From contig NZ_JBIGIC010000007.1 in assembly GCF_043555985.1 (NCBI RefSeq), positions 62,001-126,000 on the forward strand: a DNA stretch of 64,000 nt, in the 5' to 3' direction. Source of the stretch: Pelomonas candidula (GTDB taxonomy: Bacteria > Pseudomonadota > Gammaproteobacteria > Burkholderiales > Burkholderiaceae_C). This document shows positions 45,193 through 52,774 of the stretch, piece by piece. Below the pieces are notes generated by a model. It saw only the letters and a program-made list of their open reading frames with translations. It was not told where the DNA came from and made no database searches. Positions within the stretch are counted from its first letter, which is position 1. Every line of letters starts with the position of its first letter. Position numbers and translations under genes: made by a program.

Positions 45193-45199
45193 CTCCATT

Positions 45200-46069
45200 T
45201 CAGGCCAGCCGGCCGGCCTGGAAGTCCCGCACCGCCTGCACCAGTTCGGCCTCGGTGTTCATGACGAACGGGCCGTACTGTGCGATGGGCTCGCCCAGCG
45301 GCTTGCCAGCGACGAGGATGGCGCGGGTCGGCGCGTCGCCCGCCGTCAGCCGCACGCCGTCGCTGCCCGCCGTGTTGGCGAGGATGGCCATGCGGCCGGC
45401 AGGCTGCAGGCAGCCGGTCGAGTACTTCAGCGCGCCGTCGTAGACGTAGACGAAGGCGTTGTGCGTGGCCGGCAGCGGCTGCTCGAAGCTCGCGCCGGGT
45501 GCGAGGTGCACGTCCAGGTACAGCGGCTCGGTGACGTCGCGCTGCACGGCGCCCATCATGCCGTGGCTCTCGCCGGCGATGACGCGCACGGTGATGCCGT
45601 CCTGCTCGAACTCCGGCACGTCGGCGCCCTGCACGTCCAGGTACCAGGGGTCGCGCATCTTGTCGCGGCCGGGCAGGTTCAGCCACAGCTGGAAGCCGGC
45701 CATGCGGCCCGCCGTCTGCTCGGGTGTCTCGCTGTGGATCACGCCGCGGCCGGCGGTCATCCACTGCACGCCACCGTCCGACACCAGGCCCTCGTTGCCG
45801 GCCGAGTCGCGGTGGCGGATGCGGCCGTTGAGCATGTAGGTGATGGTCTCGAAGCCGCGGTGCGGGTGGTCGGGGAAGCCGGCGATGTAGTCGTCCGGGT
45901 TGTCCGTGCCGAAGTGATCCAGCATCAGGAACGGGTCGAGTCGGCGCTGCAGGTTCTGCGTCAGCACGCGGTTGAGCTTGACGCCGGCACCGTCGCTGGT
46001 CGGTTGACCGGCGACGAGGCGTTCGACCTCACGCGGTTGGTTCAACAGGGACGTGGCGACGGTGTTCAT
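45200..46069 (-). CDS. Pirin-family protein
   Basis: 289 residues, bicupin. The metal-binding pattern HPHRGFETITYMLNG with a later HSE (GVIHSETP) matches pirin/YhhW, which can act as quercetin dioxygenase. It follows azoR by 9 bases and both face a divergent LysR gene, an arrangement seen for quinone/flavonoid stress genes. The end is followed by the dispersed hairpin repeat. Confidence 0.9.
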   Translation of the reverse strand: MNTVATSLLNQPREVERLVAGQPTSDGAGVKLNRVLTQNLQRRLDPFLMLDHFGTDNPDDYIAGFPDHPHRGFETITYMLNGRIRHRDSAGNEGLVSDGGVQWMTAGRGVIHSETPEQTAGRMAGFQLWLNLPGRDKMRDPWYLDVQGADVPEFEQDGITVRVIAGESHGMMGAVQRDVTEPLYLDVHLAPGASFEQPLPATHNAFVYVYDGALKYSTGCLQPAGRMAILANTAGSDGVRLTAGDAPTRAILVAGKPLGEPIAQYGPFVMNTEAELVQAVRDFQAGRLA

Positions 46070-46078
46070 GGCGTGCTT

Positions 46079-46684
46079 TCAGGCGGTGAGAAGTTGGCTG
46101 ATCTGGGTGCGGGCGGCGGCCAGGCCTTGCTCGGCGGCGAAGGCCATGCCCTCGGCGTAGACGAACTCCACGTCCGTCATGCCCAGGAAGGCCAGCACGG
46201 TGCGCAGGTAGGGCGTCATCTGGTCGCTGGGCTGGTCGCGGTGGATGCCGCCGCGGCTGGTGACGATGAACACCTTCTTCCCGGTCAGCAGGCCGACGGG
46301 GCCCTTCTCGGTGTACTTGAAGGTCACGCCGGCGCGGGCCACCGCGTCGATCCAGTTCTTGAACTGGGCCGTGACGTTGAAGTTGTACATCGGCACGCCG
46401 ATGACGACGGTGTCGGCGGCCTGCAGTTCGGCGATCAGCGCATCGTCCAGCGCCACGCGGGCGGCCTGCTCGGGGCTGCGCTTGTCGGCCGGCGTGAACA
46501 GGGCGCCCAGTGCGACCTCGTCCAGCACGGGCTGGGGCGTCACGGCCAGGTCGCGCACCGTCACGGTGGCGGCCGGGTTGGCGGCGCGCAGGCCGGCGGT
46601 CAGTTCGTTGGCCAGGCGGGTGGACGTCGAACCTTGGTCATCGGTGGCACGGCGGGCGCTGGCGTTGATTTGCAGGATGTTCAT
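46079..46684 (-). CDS. azoR: FMN-dependent NADH-azoreductase
   Basis: 201 residues, flavodoxin-like fold of the AzoR family: NASARRATDDQGSTSTRLANEL near the start binds the FMN phosphate, PMYNFNVTAQFKNWIDAVARAG and VTSRGGI are conserved. It reduces azo compounds and quinones by two-electron transfer. First gene of the azoR-pirin pair, divergent from the LysR regulator, which likely senses quinones or similar electrophiles. Confidence 0.9.
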   Translation of the reverse strand: MNILQINASARRATDDQGSTSTRLANELTAGLRAANPAATVTVRDLAVTPQPVLDEVALGALFTPADKRSPEQAARVALDDALIAELQAADTVVIGVPMYNFNVTAQFKNWIDAVARAGVTFKYTEKGPVGLLTGKKVFIVTSRGGIHRDQPSDQMTPYLRTVLAFLGMTDVEFVYAEGMAFAAEQGLAAARTQISQLLTA

Positions 46685-46800
46685 TCGGTACTCCGGGGAA
46701 GTCGGTTGCGATGGAATGAACTGTAGGAATCGCCAATCAACTCCGGAAGGCGCCGAATTGCATAAGATTGTTCCACTGATGGATCAATTGGGTGAAAACG

Positions 46801-47715
46801 ATGGAATCCGATGCCGACGACCTGCTGCTGTTTGCCCGCGTGATGGACGCCGGCAGCTTCAGCCGCGCGGCCGAGCGCGTGCGCTGGCCCAAGAGCACGG
46901 TGTCGCGGCGTATCGCGGCGCTGGAGGCGCGGCTGGGTGAGAAGCTGCTGCAGCGCACGACGCGCAAGCTGACGCTGACAGACTTCGGCGCCGGCGTGCT
47001 GGAGCACGCGCGTGCCGTGGCCGCCGAGGTGGACGGCGCGTTGGCGCTGGCGCTGCACCGCCAGAGCAAGCCCAGCGGCCGGCTGCGTGTCAGCATGCCG
47101 GCGGACTTCGCCGAGCGCGTCGCGGCCGGTATGCTGGCCCAGTTCGCACAGGACTACCCCGAGGTGCAGCTGGAGCTGGACCTGACACCGCGCCGCGTGG
47201 ACATCGTCGGCGAAGGCTTCGACCTCGCCATCCGCATGGGCCAACTGGACGAGGACAGCCAGCTCGCCGCGCGCAAGCTGGCGACGACGCAATGGGGCCT
47301 GTACGCCGCGCCGGAGTACCTGGAGCGCGTCGGCGAGCCGCTGCTGCCGCAGGCGCTGGACAGCATGCACGGGCTGATGCTGCTGACCCGCACCGGCGAT
47401 GCCGTGCCGTGGCGGCTGCAGCGTGGCGGCGGCGATCCGGTCGTCGTGCAGCCGGTGGAGCGAACGCTGGCGAACTCGCCCAGCCTGCTGGCGCAGCTGG
47501 CGCTCAGCGGCGTGGGCATCGCCGGCGTGGACCGGCTGCTGGTGAGCCATTCGGTGGCGCTGAGCCGGCTGCAACGCGTGCTGCCGGACTGGCAGTTGCC
47601 CGGCTCCAGCTGCTGGGCCGTGTTCCCGGAGCGGCGGTTGATGCCGCTGCGAACGCGGGTGTTCCTGGAGGCGGTGTCAGCGCTGCTGGAGACCTGCCCG
47701 GCGCCGGGCGCCTAG
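46801..47715 (+). CDS. LysR-family transcriptional regulator
   Basis: 304 residues from ATG 46801; GTG 46792 is an alternative adding three residues. N-terminal helix-turn-helix (GSFSRAAERVRWPKSTVSRRIAALEARLG) and a substrate domain with SGRLRVSMPADFAERVAAGML. Divergent from azoR-pirin, which it probably controls. The 116-base intergenic region contains an AT-rich area (46755-46790) suited to two promoters. Confidence 0.9.
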   Translation: MESDADDLLLFARVMDAGSFSRAAERVRWPKSTVSRRIAALEARLGEKLLQRTTRKLTLTDFGAGVLEHARAVAAEVDGALALALHRQSKPSGRLRVSMPADFAERVAAGMLAQFAQDYPEVQLELDLTPRRVDIVGEGFDLAIRMGQLDEDSQLAARKLATTQWGLYAAPEYLERVGEPLLPQALDSMHGLMLLTRTGDAVPWRLQRGGGDPVVVQPVERTLANSPSLLAQLALSGVGIAGVDRLLVSHSVALSRLQRVLPDWQLPGSSCWAVFPERRLMPLRTRVFLEAVSALLETCPAPGA

Positions 47716-47827
47716 CGCGACGACGAACAGGCCCGCGGCAAGCCGCGCCGCGCGGTCGGTGCACGGCGCCGGGAGCATCGAGGGCCGCTGACGGCGCATC
47801 GCCCGGCAGTCCTGCCAGCTGGCGGAC

Positions 47828-48592
47828 TCACTCGTCCACGTTGTTGAACGCAAACTCGATGGCGACCTCGCGGGGTGTCGGGATGGGCGCGAAGCGCCAC
47901 TGCTTGACGGCGTCGACGGCCGATGTGCCCAGGCGCGAATGGCTGGCGCCGATCACCTCGACCTTGCTGACGGTGCCGTCTGGGGCCACCGTGAACTTCA
48001 CGCGCGCAAAGCCGTTGCGGAAGGTCGTCTGTTGCAGCTGGCGCGGGATGCCGGGGTTGACGCGCGACAGCAGCTTGAGCGGCACCTCGGCTTCTTCCTC
48101 GGGGGGCGGTGGAGGCGGCTCCACGGCGCGGGCGGCAGTGGCCATCGGCGCGGCGGGCGCAGGCGTAGGTTCGGCGGCGGCCAGCAGCACGGGGCGCTCG
48201 GGCTGGGGCTCGGGCGTTGGGGCTGCTGCGGCAACGATGGGCTCGGCAACCGCGGGAGCCGCAGCGATGGCGGGAGCGGTCGCCGGAGCCGCCACGGGAG
48301 CCGGGGCGGGCCTGGGGGCGGCGGCGATGGGCGCCGGCGCCGGGGCCGCCTTGCGCGCCACCGGGGCCGGCGCCGGGCTCGGTGCGGGGGCCGGCGCCTG
48401 GCGGGTTGCGCCCTTGTCGCCGTTGATTTTGATCCAGTGGAAGACGGCGTCGGCGGCCTTCTGGGCGCGTTCCAGGCTCTTGTCAGCCGCGGCTGGCTCG
48501 GTCTGCGCGGCCACCGGCTGGCTCAGCAGCAGCAAGGCGGTGGCGATGGCGGTCAGGTTGAACGTTAGGACGACACGAGGTCCAGAGGTCAT
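47828..48592 (-). CDS. TonB-like C-terminal-domain protein
   Basis: 254 residues. N-terminal hydrophobic region (about 8-27) ends PVAAQTEP, which looks like a cleavable signal, not a TonB anchor with its SxxxH motif. A Pro/Ala-rich linker (about 70-170) leads to a TonB C-terminal domain (about 175-254: GIPRQLQQTTFRNGFARVKFTVAPDGTVSKVEVIGASH, then AVDAVKQWRFAP). exbB and exbD are absent nearby. If the signal is cleaved, it cannot couple to ExbBD in the usual way and might serve another envelope function. Confidence 0.78.
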   Translation of the reverse strand: MTSGPRVVLTFNLTAIATALLLLSQPVAAQTEPAAADKSLERAQKAADAVFHWIKINGDKGATRQAPAPAPSPAPAPVARKAAPAPAPIAAAPRPAPAPVAAPATAPAIAAAPAVAEPIVAAAAPTPEPQPERPVLLAAAEPTPAPAAPMATAARAVEPPPPPPEEEAEVPLKLLSRVNPGIPRQLQQTTFRNGFARVKFTVAPDGTVSKVEVIGASHSRLGTSAVDAVKQWRFAPIPTPREVAIEFAFNNVDE

Positions 48593-48723
48593 GACAGCTC
48601 CACGAGGGACGACAGCGGGAATTGGGGGACGGTACGGCGGCGCACTCTAGTCAAGCCGGCGCGCGACGGTAGCGGGGTTTGTCCCGCCAACTGTGCAATT
48701 TGACGAGTTATTTCACCGAAGCT

Positions 48724-49137
48724 TCATGCCGGGCCCAGCAGCGCCCGGCAGCGCTTCTCGTGCTGGCGGATCTCGCCGAGCGTGACCTCGATGTCGTCGC
48801 GCTGCTGCTCCAGCTGCTCGCGGTGCCGCGCCAGGATGGCCAGGAAGGCGCGCAGCTGCGGCGCGGCGCTGGCCTGGCTGTCGTACATGTCGACGAGCTG
48901 CTTGATCTCCTGCAGTGCCAGTCCCAGCCGCTTGCCGCGCAGGGTCAGCTTCAGCCGCGTGCGGTCGCGCGGGCTGTAGACGCGGTTGCGGCCCTTGCGC
49001 CCTGGCTCCAGCAGGCCGGCTTCCTCGTAGAAGCGGATGGCGCGCGGCGTGATGTCGAACTCGGCCGCGAGCTCGGTGATCGTGAAGGTCGGCTGCTGCG
49101 GCTCGGTCGCGGCGGAGACAGACTTGCGGGGAGGCAT
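48724..49137 (-). CDS. MerR-family regulator (LiuR-like)
   Basis: 137 residues: N-terminal MerR helix-turn-helix (FTITELAAEFDITPRAIRFYEEAGLLEPGR) and a coiled-coil dimerisation helix; no cysteines for metal sensing. VYSPRDRTRLKLTLRGKRLGLALQEI recalls LiuR, the regulator of branched-chain amino-acid/fatty-acid breakdown genes. It is divergent from a metallo-beta-lactamase-fold gene, with a perfect palindrome between them. Confidence 0.87.
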   Translation of the reverse strand: MPPRKSVSAATEPQQPTFTITELAAEFDITPRAIRFYEEAGLLEPGRKGRNRVYSPRDRTRLKLTLRGKRLGLALQEIKQLVDMYDSQASAAPQLRAFLAILARHREQLEQQRDDIEVTLGEIRQHEKRCRALLGPA

Positions 49138-49149
49138 GGCTAAACTGGA

Positions 49150-49165
49150 TTGACGTTAACGTCAG
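49150..49165. promoter_or_regulatory. MerR/LiuR-type operator palindrome
   Basis: TGACGTTAACGTCA (49151-49164) is a perfect 14-base palindrome in the 40-base gap between the divergent MerR and hydrolase starts. It resembles the ACGT-rich motifs bound by LiuR. Its position lets one bound dimer control both genes. Confidence 0.65.
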
Positions 49166-49177
49166 TCTAGAACGGTC

Positions 49178-50236
49178 ATGGGCAATCCACGCGAATCGGA
49201 ACTTCACTACCCCCTGGGCGAAACCCTGCCCCAGCCGGGCGAGGCGCTGGACCTTGCGCCGGGGCTTCGCTGGGTGCGCATGGGCCTGCCGTTCGCGCTG
49301 GACCACATCAACCTATGGCTGCTGCGTGACCGCATCGACGGCCGCGAGGGCTGGACCATCGTCGACTGCGGCATCGCCAGCGACGACACGCGGGCGAACT
49401 GGGAGAAGGTCTTCGCCGAGCGACTGGACGGCCTGCCTGTCCTGCGCGTCATCGCCACGCACTTCCACCCTGACCACCTGGGGCTGGCGCACTGGCTCAC
49501 CGAGCGCTGGGGCTGCCGCCTGTGGATGAGCGCGACGGACTTCAACCTCGCCCGCCTGGCGAGCAGCTCGACAGTGGGCATGGGTGGTGCGGCGGCCGCT
49601 GCCTTCTTCGGCAGCCATGGGCTGACCGACCCGGATTCGCTCGACAAGATCCGCGCCCGTGCCGACTACTACCCGAAGATGGTGCCGGTCGTGCCGCACA
49701 GCTACCGGCGGCTGATGGATGGCATGGCGGTCGACATCGGCGGCCGCAGTTGGCGCTGCATCGCCGGCTACGGCCACGCGCCCGAGCACATCAGCCTGTT
49801 CTGCGAGGAGGCCAGGCTGCTGATCAGCGGCGACATGGTGCTGCCGCGCATCTCGACCAACGTGTCGGTCGTCGACGTCGAGCCCGAGGCCGACCCGCTG
49901 ACGCTGTACCTGGATTCGCTGACCCGCTACCTGGACCTGCCCGCCGACACGCTGGTGCTGCCGTCGCACGGCAAGCCGTTCACGGGCCTGCACGCGCGGG
50001 TGGACCAGCTGCGCGAGCATCACGACGAGCGTCTGGCCGACGTCATTGCCGCCTGCCGCGCCGAGCCGACGCATGCCGCCGGGCTGCTGGGCGTGCTGTT
50101 CAAGCGCAAGCTGGACCTGCACCAGACCACGTTCGCGATGGGCGAGGCGATCGCGCACCTGAACGCGTTGTGGCTGAAGGGTGAACTGACGCGGGAGCTG
50201 GGCGCCGACGGCGTCTACCGGTTCTCGGTAGCCTGA
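49178..50236 (+). CDS. Metallo-beta-lactamase-fold hydrolase
   Basis: 352 residues. The zinc motif HxHxDH is clear (IATHFHPDHLGL), with further ligands in GYGHAPEHISL, LISGDMVLP and LPSHGKPF. The C-terminal helical domain after about 260 is seen in a subgroup that includes acyl-CoA or lactone-type hydrolases. Its pairing with a LiuR-like regulator suggests a role in acyl-CoA metabolism, which is inference. ATG 49178 is 13 bases from the operator edge, giving a very short leader. Confidence 0.87.
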   Translation: MGNPRESELHYPLGETLPQPGEALDLAPGLRWVRMGLPFALDHINLWLLRDRIDGREGWTIVDCGIASDDTRANWEKVFAERLDGLPVLRVIATHFHPDHLGLAHWLTERWGCRLWMSATDFNLARLASSSTVGMGGAAAAAFFGSHGLTDPDSLDKIRARADYYPKMVPVVPHSYRRLMDGMAVDIGGRSWRCIAGYGHAPEHISLFCEEARLLISGDMVLPRISTNVSVVDVEPEADPLTLYLDSLTRYLDLPADTLVLPSHGKPFTGLHARVDQLREHHDERLADVIAACRAEPTHAAGLLGVLFKRKLDLHQTTFAMGEAIAHLNALWLKGELTRELGADGVYRFSVA

Positions 50237-50241
50237 CGGCA

Positions 50242-50281
50242 GAAAGAAAAATGCCGCCGCCGGAATCATCCGGGGCGGCAT
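50242..50281 (-). terminator. Rho-independent terminator of the long minus-strand operon
   Basis: ATGCCGCC (50251-50258) pairs with GGCGGCAT (50274-50281), and CCGG/CCGG inside extends the stem to twelve pairs around AATCAT. On the minus strand it is followed by TTTTCTTTCT. It would end the transcript coming from the glyQ-glyS-gmhB-plsC-ygjP genes, leaving a 3' tail of some 270 bases that includes hairpin repeat copy C. Confidence 0.7.
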
Positions 50282-50475
50282 CTCTGCCCGGTACCTTCTC
50301 TCCCTCAATCTCCCACCAGCGCTTTGCTGGCCTTCGGTACCTGTGGTGACAGCGTCGCGGCGAAGTGTTGCTGAACGTGAATGACTCTGCGTGACGGCGG
50401 CGAGGGAATATTCACCTGCAAACCATTGCAGCCTGGCGTGGCGGGTGTTTGGGGCCAGGCGCTGGGCCGCTCCCG

Positions 50476-50515
50476 AGCCGGCCCGCGTTCAGCGTGGCCA
50501 GACCGGGCGAGGGGC
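50476..50515 (-). repeat. Dispersed hairpin repeat, copy C (directly after ygjP-type gene)
   Basis: On the minus strand it begins at the base after the stop codon with GCCCCTCGCCC. Stem: CCGG/TCGG outer with one G-U, then CTGGCC/GGCCGG with one G-U, a bulged A, CGC/GCG and the loop TGAAC. Relative to copy B every change is in a paired position and pairing is kept. Confidence 0.7.
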
Positions 50516-51325
50516 TCACTGAACCACGATGGATTCCTCGCGGAGTGCCTCGCGTGAGCGCTCGAAGTCGGGCAGCACGGAACGCACGGTGTCCCAGAAC
50601 GCGGGGCTGTGGTTCATCTCGCGCAGGTGGGCCAGTTCGTGGGCGACGACGTAGTCGATGATGGCCGGCGCGAAGTGGATGAGGCGCCAGTTCAGGCGGA
50701 TGGAGCCGTCGGCGCTGGCGCTGCCCCAGCGCGTCTGCGCCGAGGACAGCCGCAGCGACTTCATCGCCACACCCAGCTTGGCGGCGAATTCGCGGCAACG
50801 GGGCAGGAAGTCTTCCTTCGCACGCGCCTGCAGCCAGGCCTGGCTGAGGTCGCGGATCTGCTCGGCCGCTGCGCCGTGCGGCAGCGGCAGGCGCAGCTCG
50901 CGCGTCGTGGCGTCCCACACGACCTCGCGCTCGCCCGGCGAGACGACCAGCGTCAGCGGCTGGCCCAGGTAGGGCAGGCGGCCGCCATCGATCCAGTCGA
51001 TGCGGGCGGCCTGCATGCGCTGCTGGCGTTCGCGCTGCTCGACGAGCTTGCGCAGGATCCAGTCGCCCTTGTGGTGCAGCGCGCGTTCGATCTCGCCGAT
51101 GGGCACCCAGCGCGGCGCGCTGACGCGCAGGCCCTGCGGCCCCACGACAAAGCCTATGGAGCGGCGCCGCGCGCGCTTGAGCTCGTAGCCGACGCGGTGC
51201 TGGCCCAGCCACAGTTCGCGCCGCGACCGCGCCGCGCCGGGCTCGGCGGGCTCGACGTCGGCCGCGGCCTCGAACAGGGACAGCTGGCTGTCCTGCAGGA
51301 GAGGGGCCGGACGCTTGGCAGGCAT
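50516..51325 (-). CDS. YgjP-type metallopeptidase-domain protein
   Basis: 269 residues of the DUF45/YgjP (WLM-like) family. The zinc motif HExxH is in VVAHELAHLREMNHSPAFW, and the RRxRRxIGF-like region RARRRSIGFVVGPQGLRVSAP near residue 55 marks the N-terminal part. It is a predicted zinc-dependent hydrolase with no firmly known role. It ends the minus-strand housekeeping operon, 11 bases behind plsC. Confidence 0.87.
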   Translation of the reverse strand: MPAKRPAPLLQDSQLSLFEAAADVEPAEPGAARSRRELWLGQHRVGYELKRARRRSIGFVVGPQGLRVSAPRWVPIGEIERALHHKGDWILRKLVEQRERQQRMQAARIDWIDGGRLPYLGQPLTLVVSPGEREVVWDATTRELRLPLPHGAAAEQIRDLSQAWLQARAKEDFLPRCREFAAKLGVAMKSLRLSSAQTRWGSASADGSIRLNWRLIHFAPAIIDYVVAHELAHLREMNHSPAFWDTVRSVLPDFERSREALREESIVVQ

Positions 51326-51336
51326 GACGTTGCTGC

Positions 51337-52122
51337 TCAGTGCTGGTTGGCGACGCCGGCGGGCGGAGGGTTGTCGTAGGCCTCCGGGTCGAGGCGACGC
51401 ATCTCGCTCTCGATCCAGTCCTTGACCTCCTGCATCAGCTCGGCCGGGTTGCGGCCTTCGGGGCGGATCTGCCGGCCGATGGAGATGTCGACGACGCCTG
51501 GCCTGAGCAGGAAGCTCTTGCGTGGCCAGCAGCGCGCGGCGGTCGCGGCGATGGGCACGACGGGCAGGCCGGCCTCGATGGCCAGGCGCGTGCCGCCCGT
51601 CTTGTACTCGCCCACCTCGCCGCGCGCGATGCGAGTGCCCTCGGGGAACATGATGACCCAGTTGCCCTGACCGCCCAGGCGCTTGCCCTGGGTCAGCACC
51701 TTGTTCCAGGCCTCGGTGCGGCGGCCGCGGTCGATGTGGATCATGTCCATGCGCGCCATCGCCCAGCCGAAGAACGGCACGTAGAGCAGTTCGCGCTTGA
51801 ACACGTAGGCCAGCGGGTGGCTCAGCAGCGCGGGGTAGGCGAAGGTCTCCCAGGTGCTCTGGTGCTTGGACAGCAGCACAACACCGGCACGGCGGTCGGC
51901 GGCCGAGGGCAGGTTCTCCATGCCCTGGATGCGCCAGCGCACGCCGCAGATCCAGCGCGCGCTCCAGATGGCGACCTTGAGCCAGCCGGCGCAGGCCCAG
52001 TAGACCGGGTCGCCGCGGCGGAAGATGGACAGCAGCAGCACGCCCAGCGCCCAGGGAATGACCGTCACGGTCAGGACGATGACGAAGATCAGCGAGCGGA
52101 TGGCGCTCAGCAGGTTGGACAT
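51337..52122 (-). CDS. plsC: 1-acyl-sn-glycerol-3-phosphate acyltransferase
   Basis: 261 residues with an N-terminal membrane segment (LIFVIVLTVTVIPWALGVLLLS). The acyltransferase block I reads LLSKHQSTWETFAY, an Hx4E variant of the usual Hx4D; FPEGTRIARGE is block III. It makes phosphatidic acid from lysophosphatidic acid. The Hx4E form is, to my knowledge, usual in close relatives, so I do not take it as loss of activity. It adjoins the gmhB-like gene directly. Confidence 0.88.
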   Translation of the reverse strand: MSNLLSAIRSLIFVIVLTVTVIPWALGVLLLSIFRRGDPVYWACAGWLKVAIWSARWICGVRWRIQGMENLPSAADRRAGVVLLSKHQSTWETFAYPALLSHPLAYVFKRELLYVPFFGWAMARMDMIHIDRGRRTEAWNKVLTQGKRLGGQGNWVIMFPEGTRIARGEVGEYKTGGTRLAIEAGLPVVPIAATAARCWPRKSFLLRPGVVDISIGRQIRPEGRNPAELMQEVKDWIESEMRRLDPEAYDNPPPAGVANQH

Positions 52123-52743
52123 TTAGTTCAGGTCTCCGGCCTGGGTGTCGGGGGTGAGGGCCTGGCCGCGCTGCTCGGCGACGCGACGGCGTTCTGCCTG
52201 GATCAGCGTCTCGGCGAAGCTCATCAGGTCGTCGTGTACGCGCGCGGTGGGCACCTGCACGAGCAGGTTGGCCAGCTCGTCGGTGTCAAGGCTGCCGAAC
52301 GGGCCGGTCAGCACGAGATGAGGCACGCAGCCGGCGTTCTGCGCCGTCAGCAGGTCGGTCAGCGACGCGCCGACCATGTGCACGTCGCGCAGTTCCACGT
52401 CGAAGCGCTCGCCGATCTGCTGGACGAGGCCGGGCAGCGGCTTGCGGCAGTCGCAGCCTTCCTCGGGTGTGTGCGGGCAGAAGAAGGCCGCGTCCAGCCG
52501 CCCGCCCTTTTCGGCCAGCAACTGGTTGAGCCGCAGGTGCACGGCGTTCAGCGACGCCATGTCCAGCAGGCCACGGCCGATGCCGGCCTGGTTGGTGGCC
52601 AGTACGGTGTGCCAGCCGGCGTGGTTCAGCCGCGCGACGGCCTCCAGCGCGCCCGGCAGCGGGTCGAGTTCCTCGGGCGCCTTGACGTGATCGTCGCGGT
52701 AGCGGTTGATCGTGCCGTCACGACCGAGGATGACCAGCTTCAT
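52123..52743 (-). CDS. GmhB-like HAD protein lacking catalytic aspartates
   Basis: 206 residues, homologue of D-glycero-beta-D-manno-heptose-1,7-bisphosphate 7-phosphatase. The zinc loop CPHTPEEGCDCRKPLPG (about 89-105), the NQAGIGRG motif and the position between glyS and plsC are those of GmhB. However motif I reads VILGRDGTIN: the nucleophile Asp is Gly7, while the acid/base Asp9 remains. Motif IV reads VGASLTDL, with Ala126 where GD is usual. It should be inactive as a phosphatase. ATG 52743 is the family-consistent start. Confidence 0.83.
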   Translation of the reverse strand: MKLVILGRDGTINRYRDDHVKAPEELDPLPGALEAVARLNHAGWHTVLATNQAGIGRGLLDMASLNAVHLRLNQLLAEKGGRLDAAFFCPHTPEEGCDCRKPLPGLVQQIGERFDVELRDVHMVGASLTDLLTAQNAGCVPHLVLTGPFGSLDTDELANLLVQVPTARVHDDLMSFAETLIQAERRRVAEQRGQALTPDTQAGDLN

Positions 52744-52774
52744 GCCGTGGGCGTGGTCGGCGCGCATGGGGGTC

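Larger units (their letters stand above)
44864..45199. other. Intergenic region with clustered stem-loops
   Basis: This gap between the chemoreceptor start and the convergently oriented end of the pirin gene holds no well-supported gene. Its first part (44864-45000) shows nothing clear beyond the likely chemoreceptor promoter area. From 45015 on there are five stem-loops in a row: 45015-45051, 45080-45096, 45113-45132, 45134-45148 and the dispersed repeat at 45153-45192. A 43-codon minus frame (45078-44946) crosses the first hairpin but has little support. Confidence 0.6.

Noticed and set aside
51337..52122. Hx4E variant in PlsC as evidence of inactivity
   Set aside because: The rest of the active site is normal, and this variant is probably usual in related bacteria.
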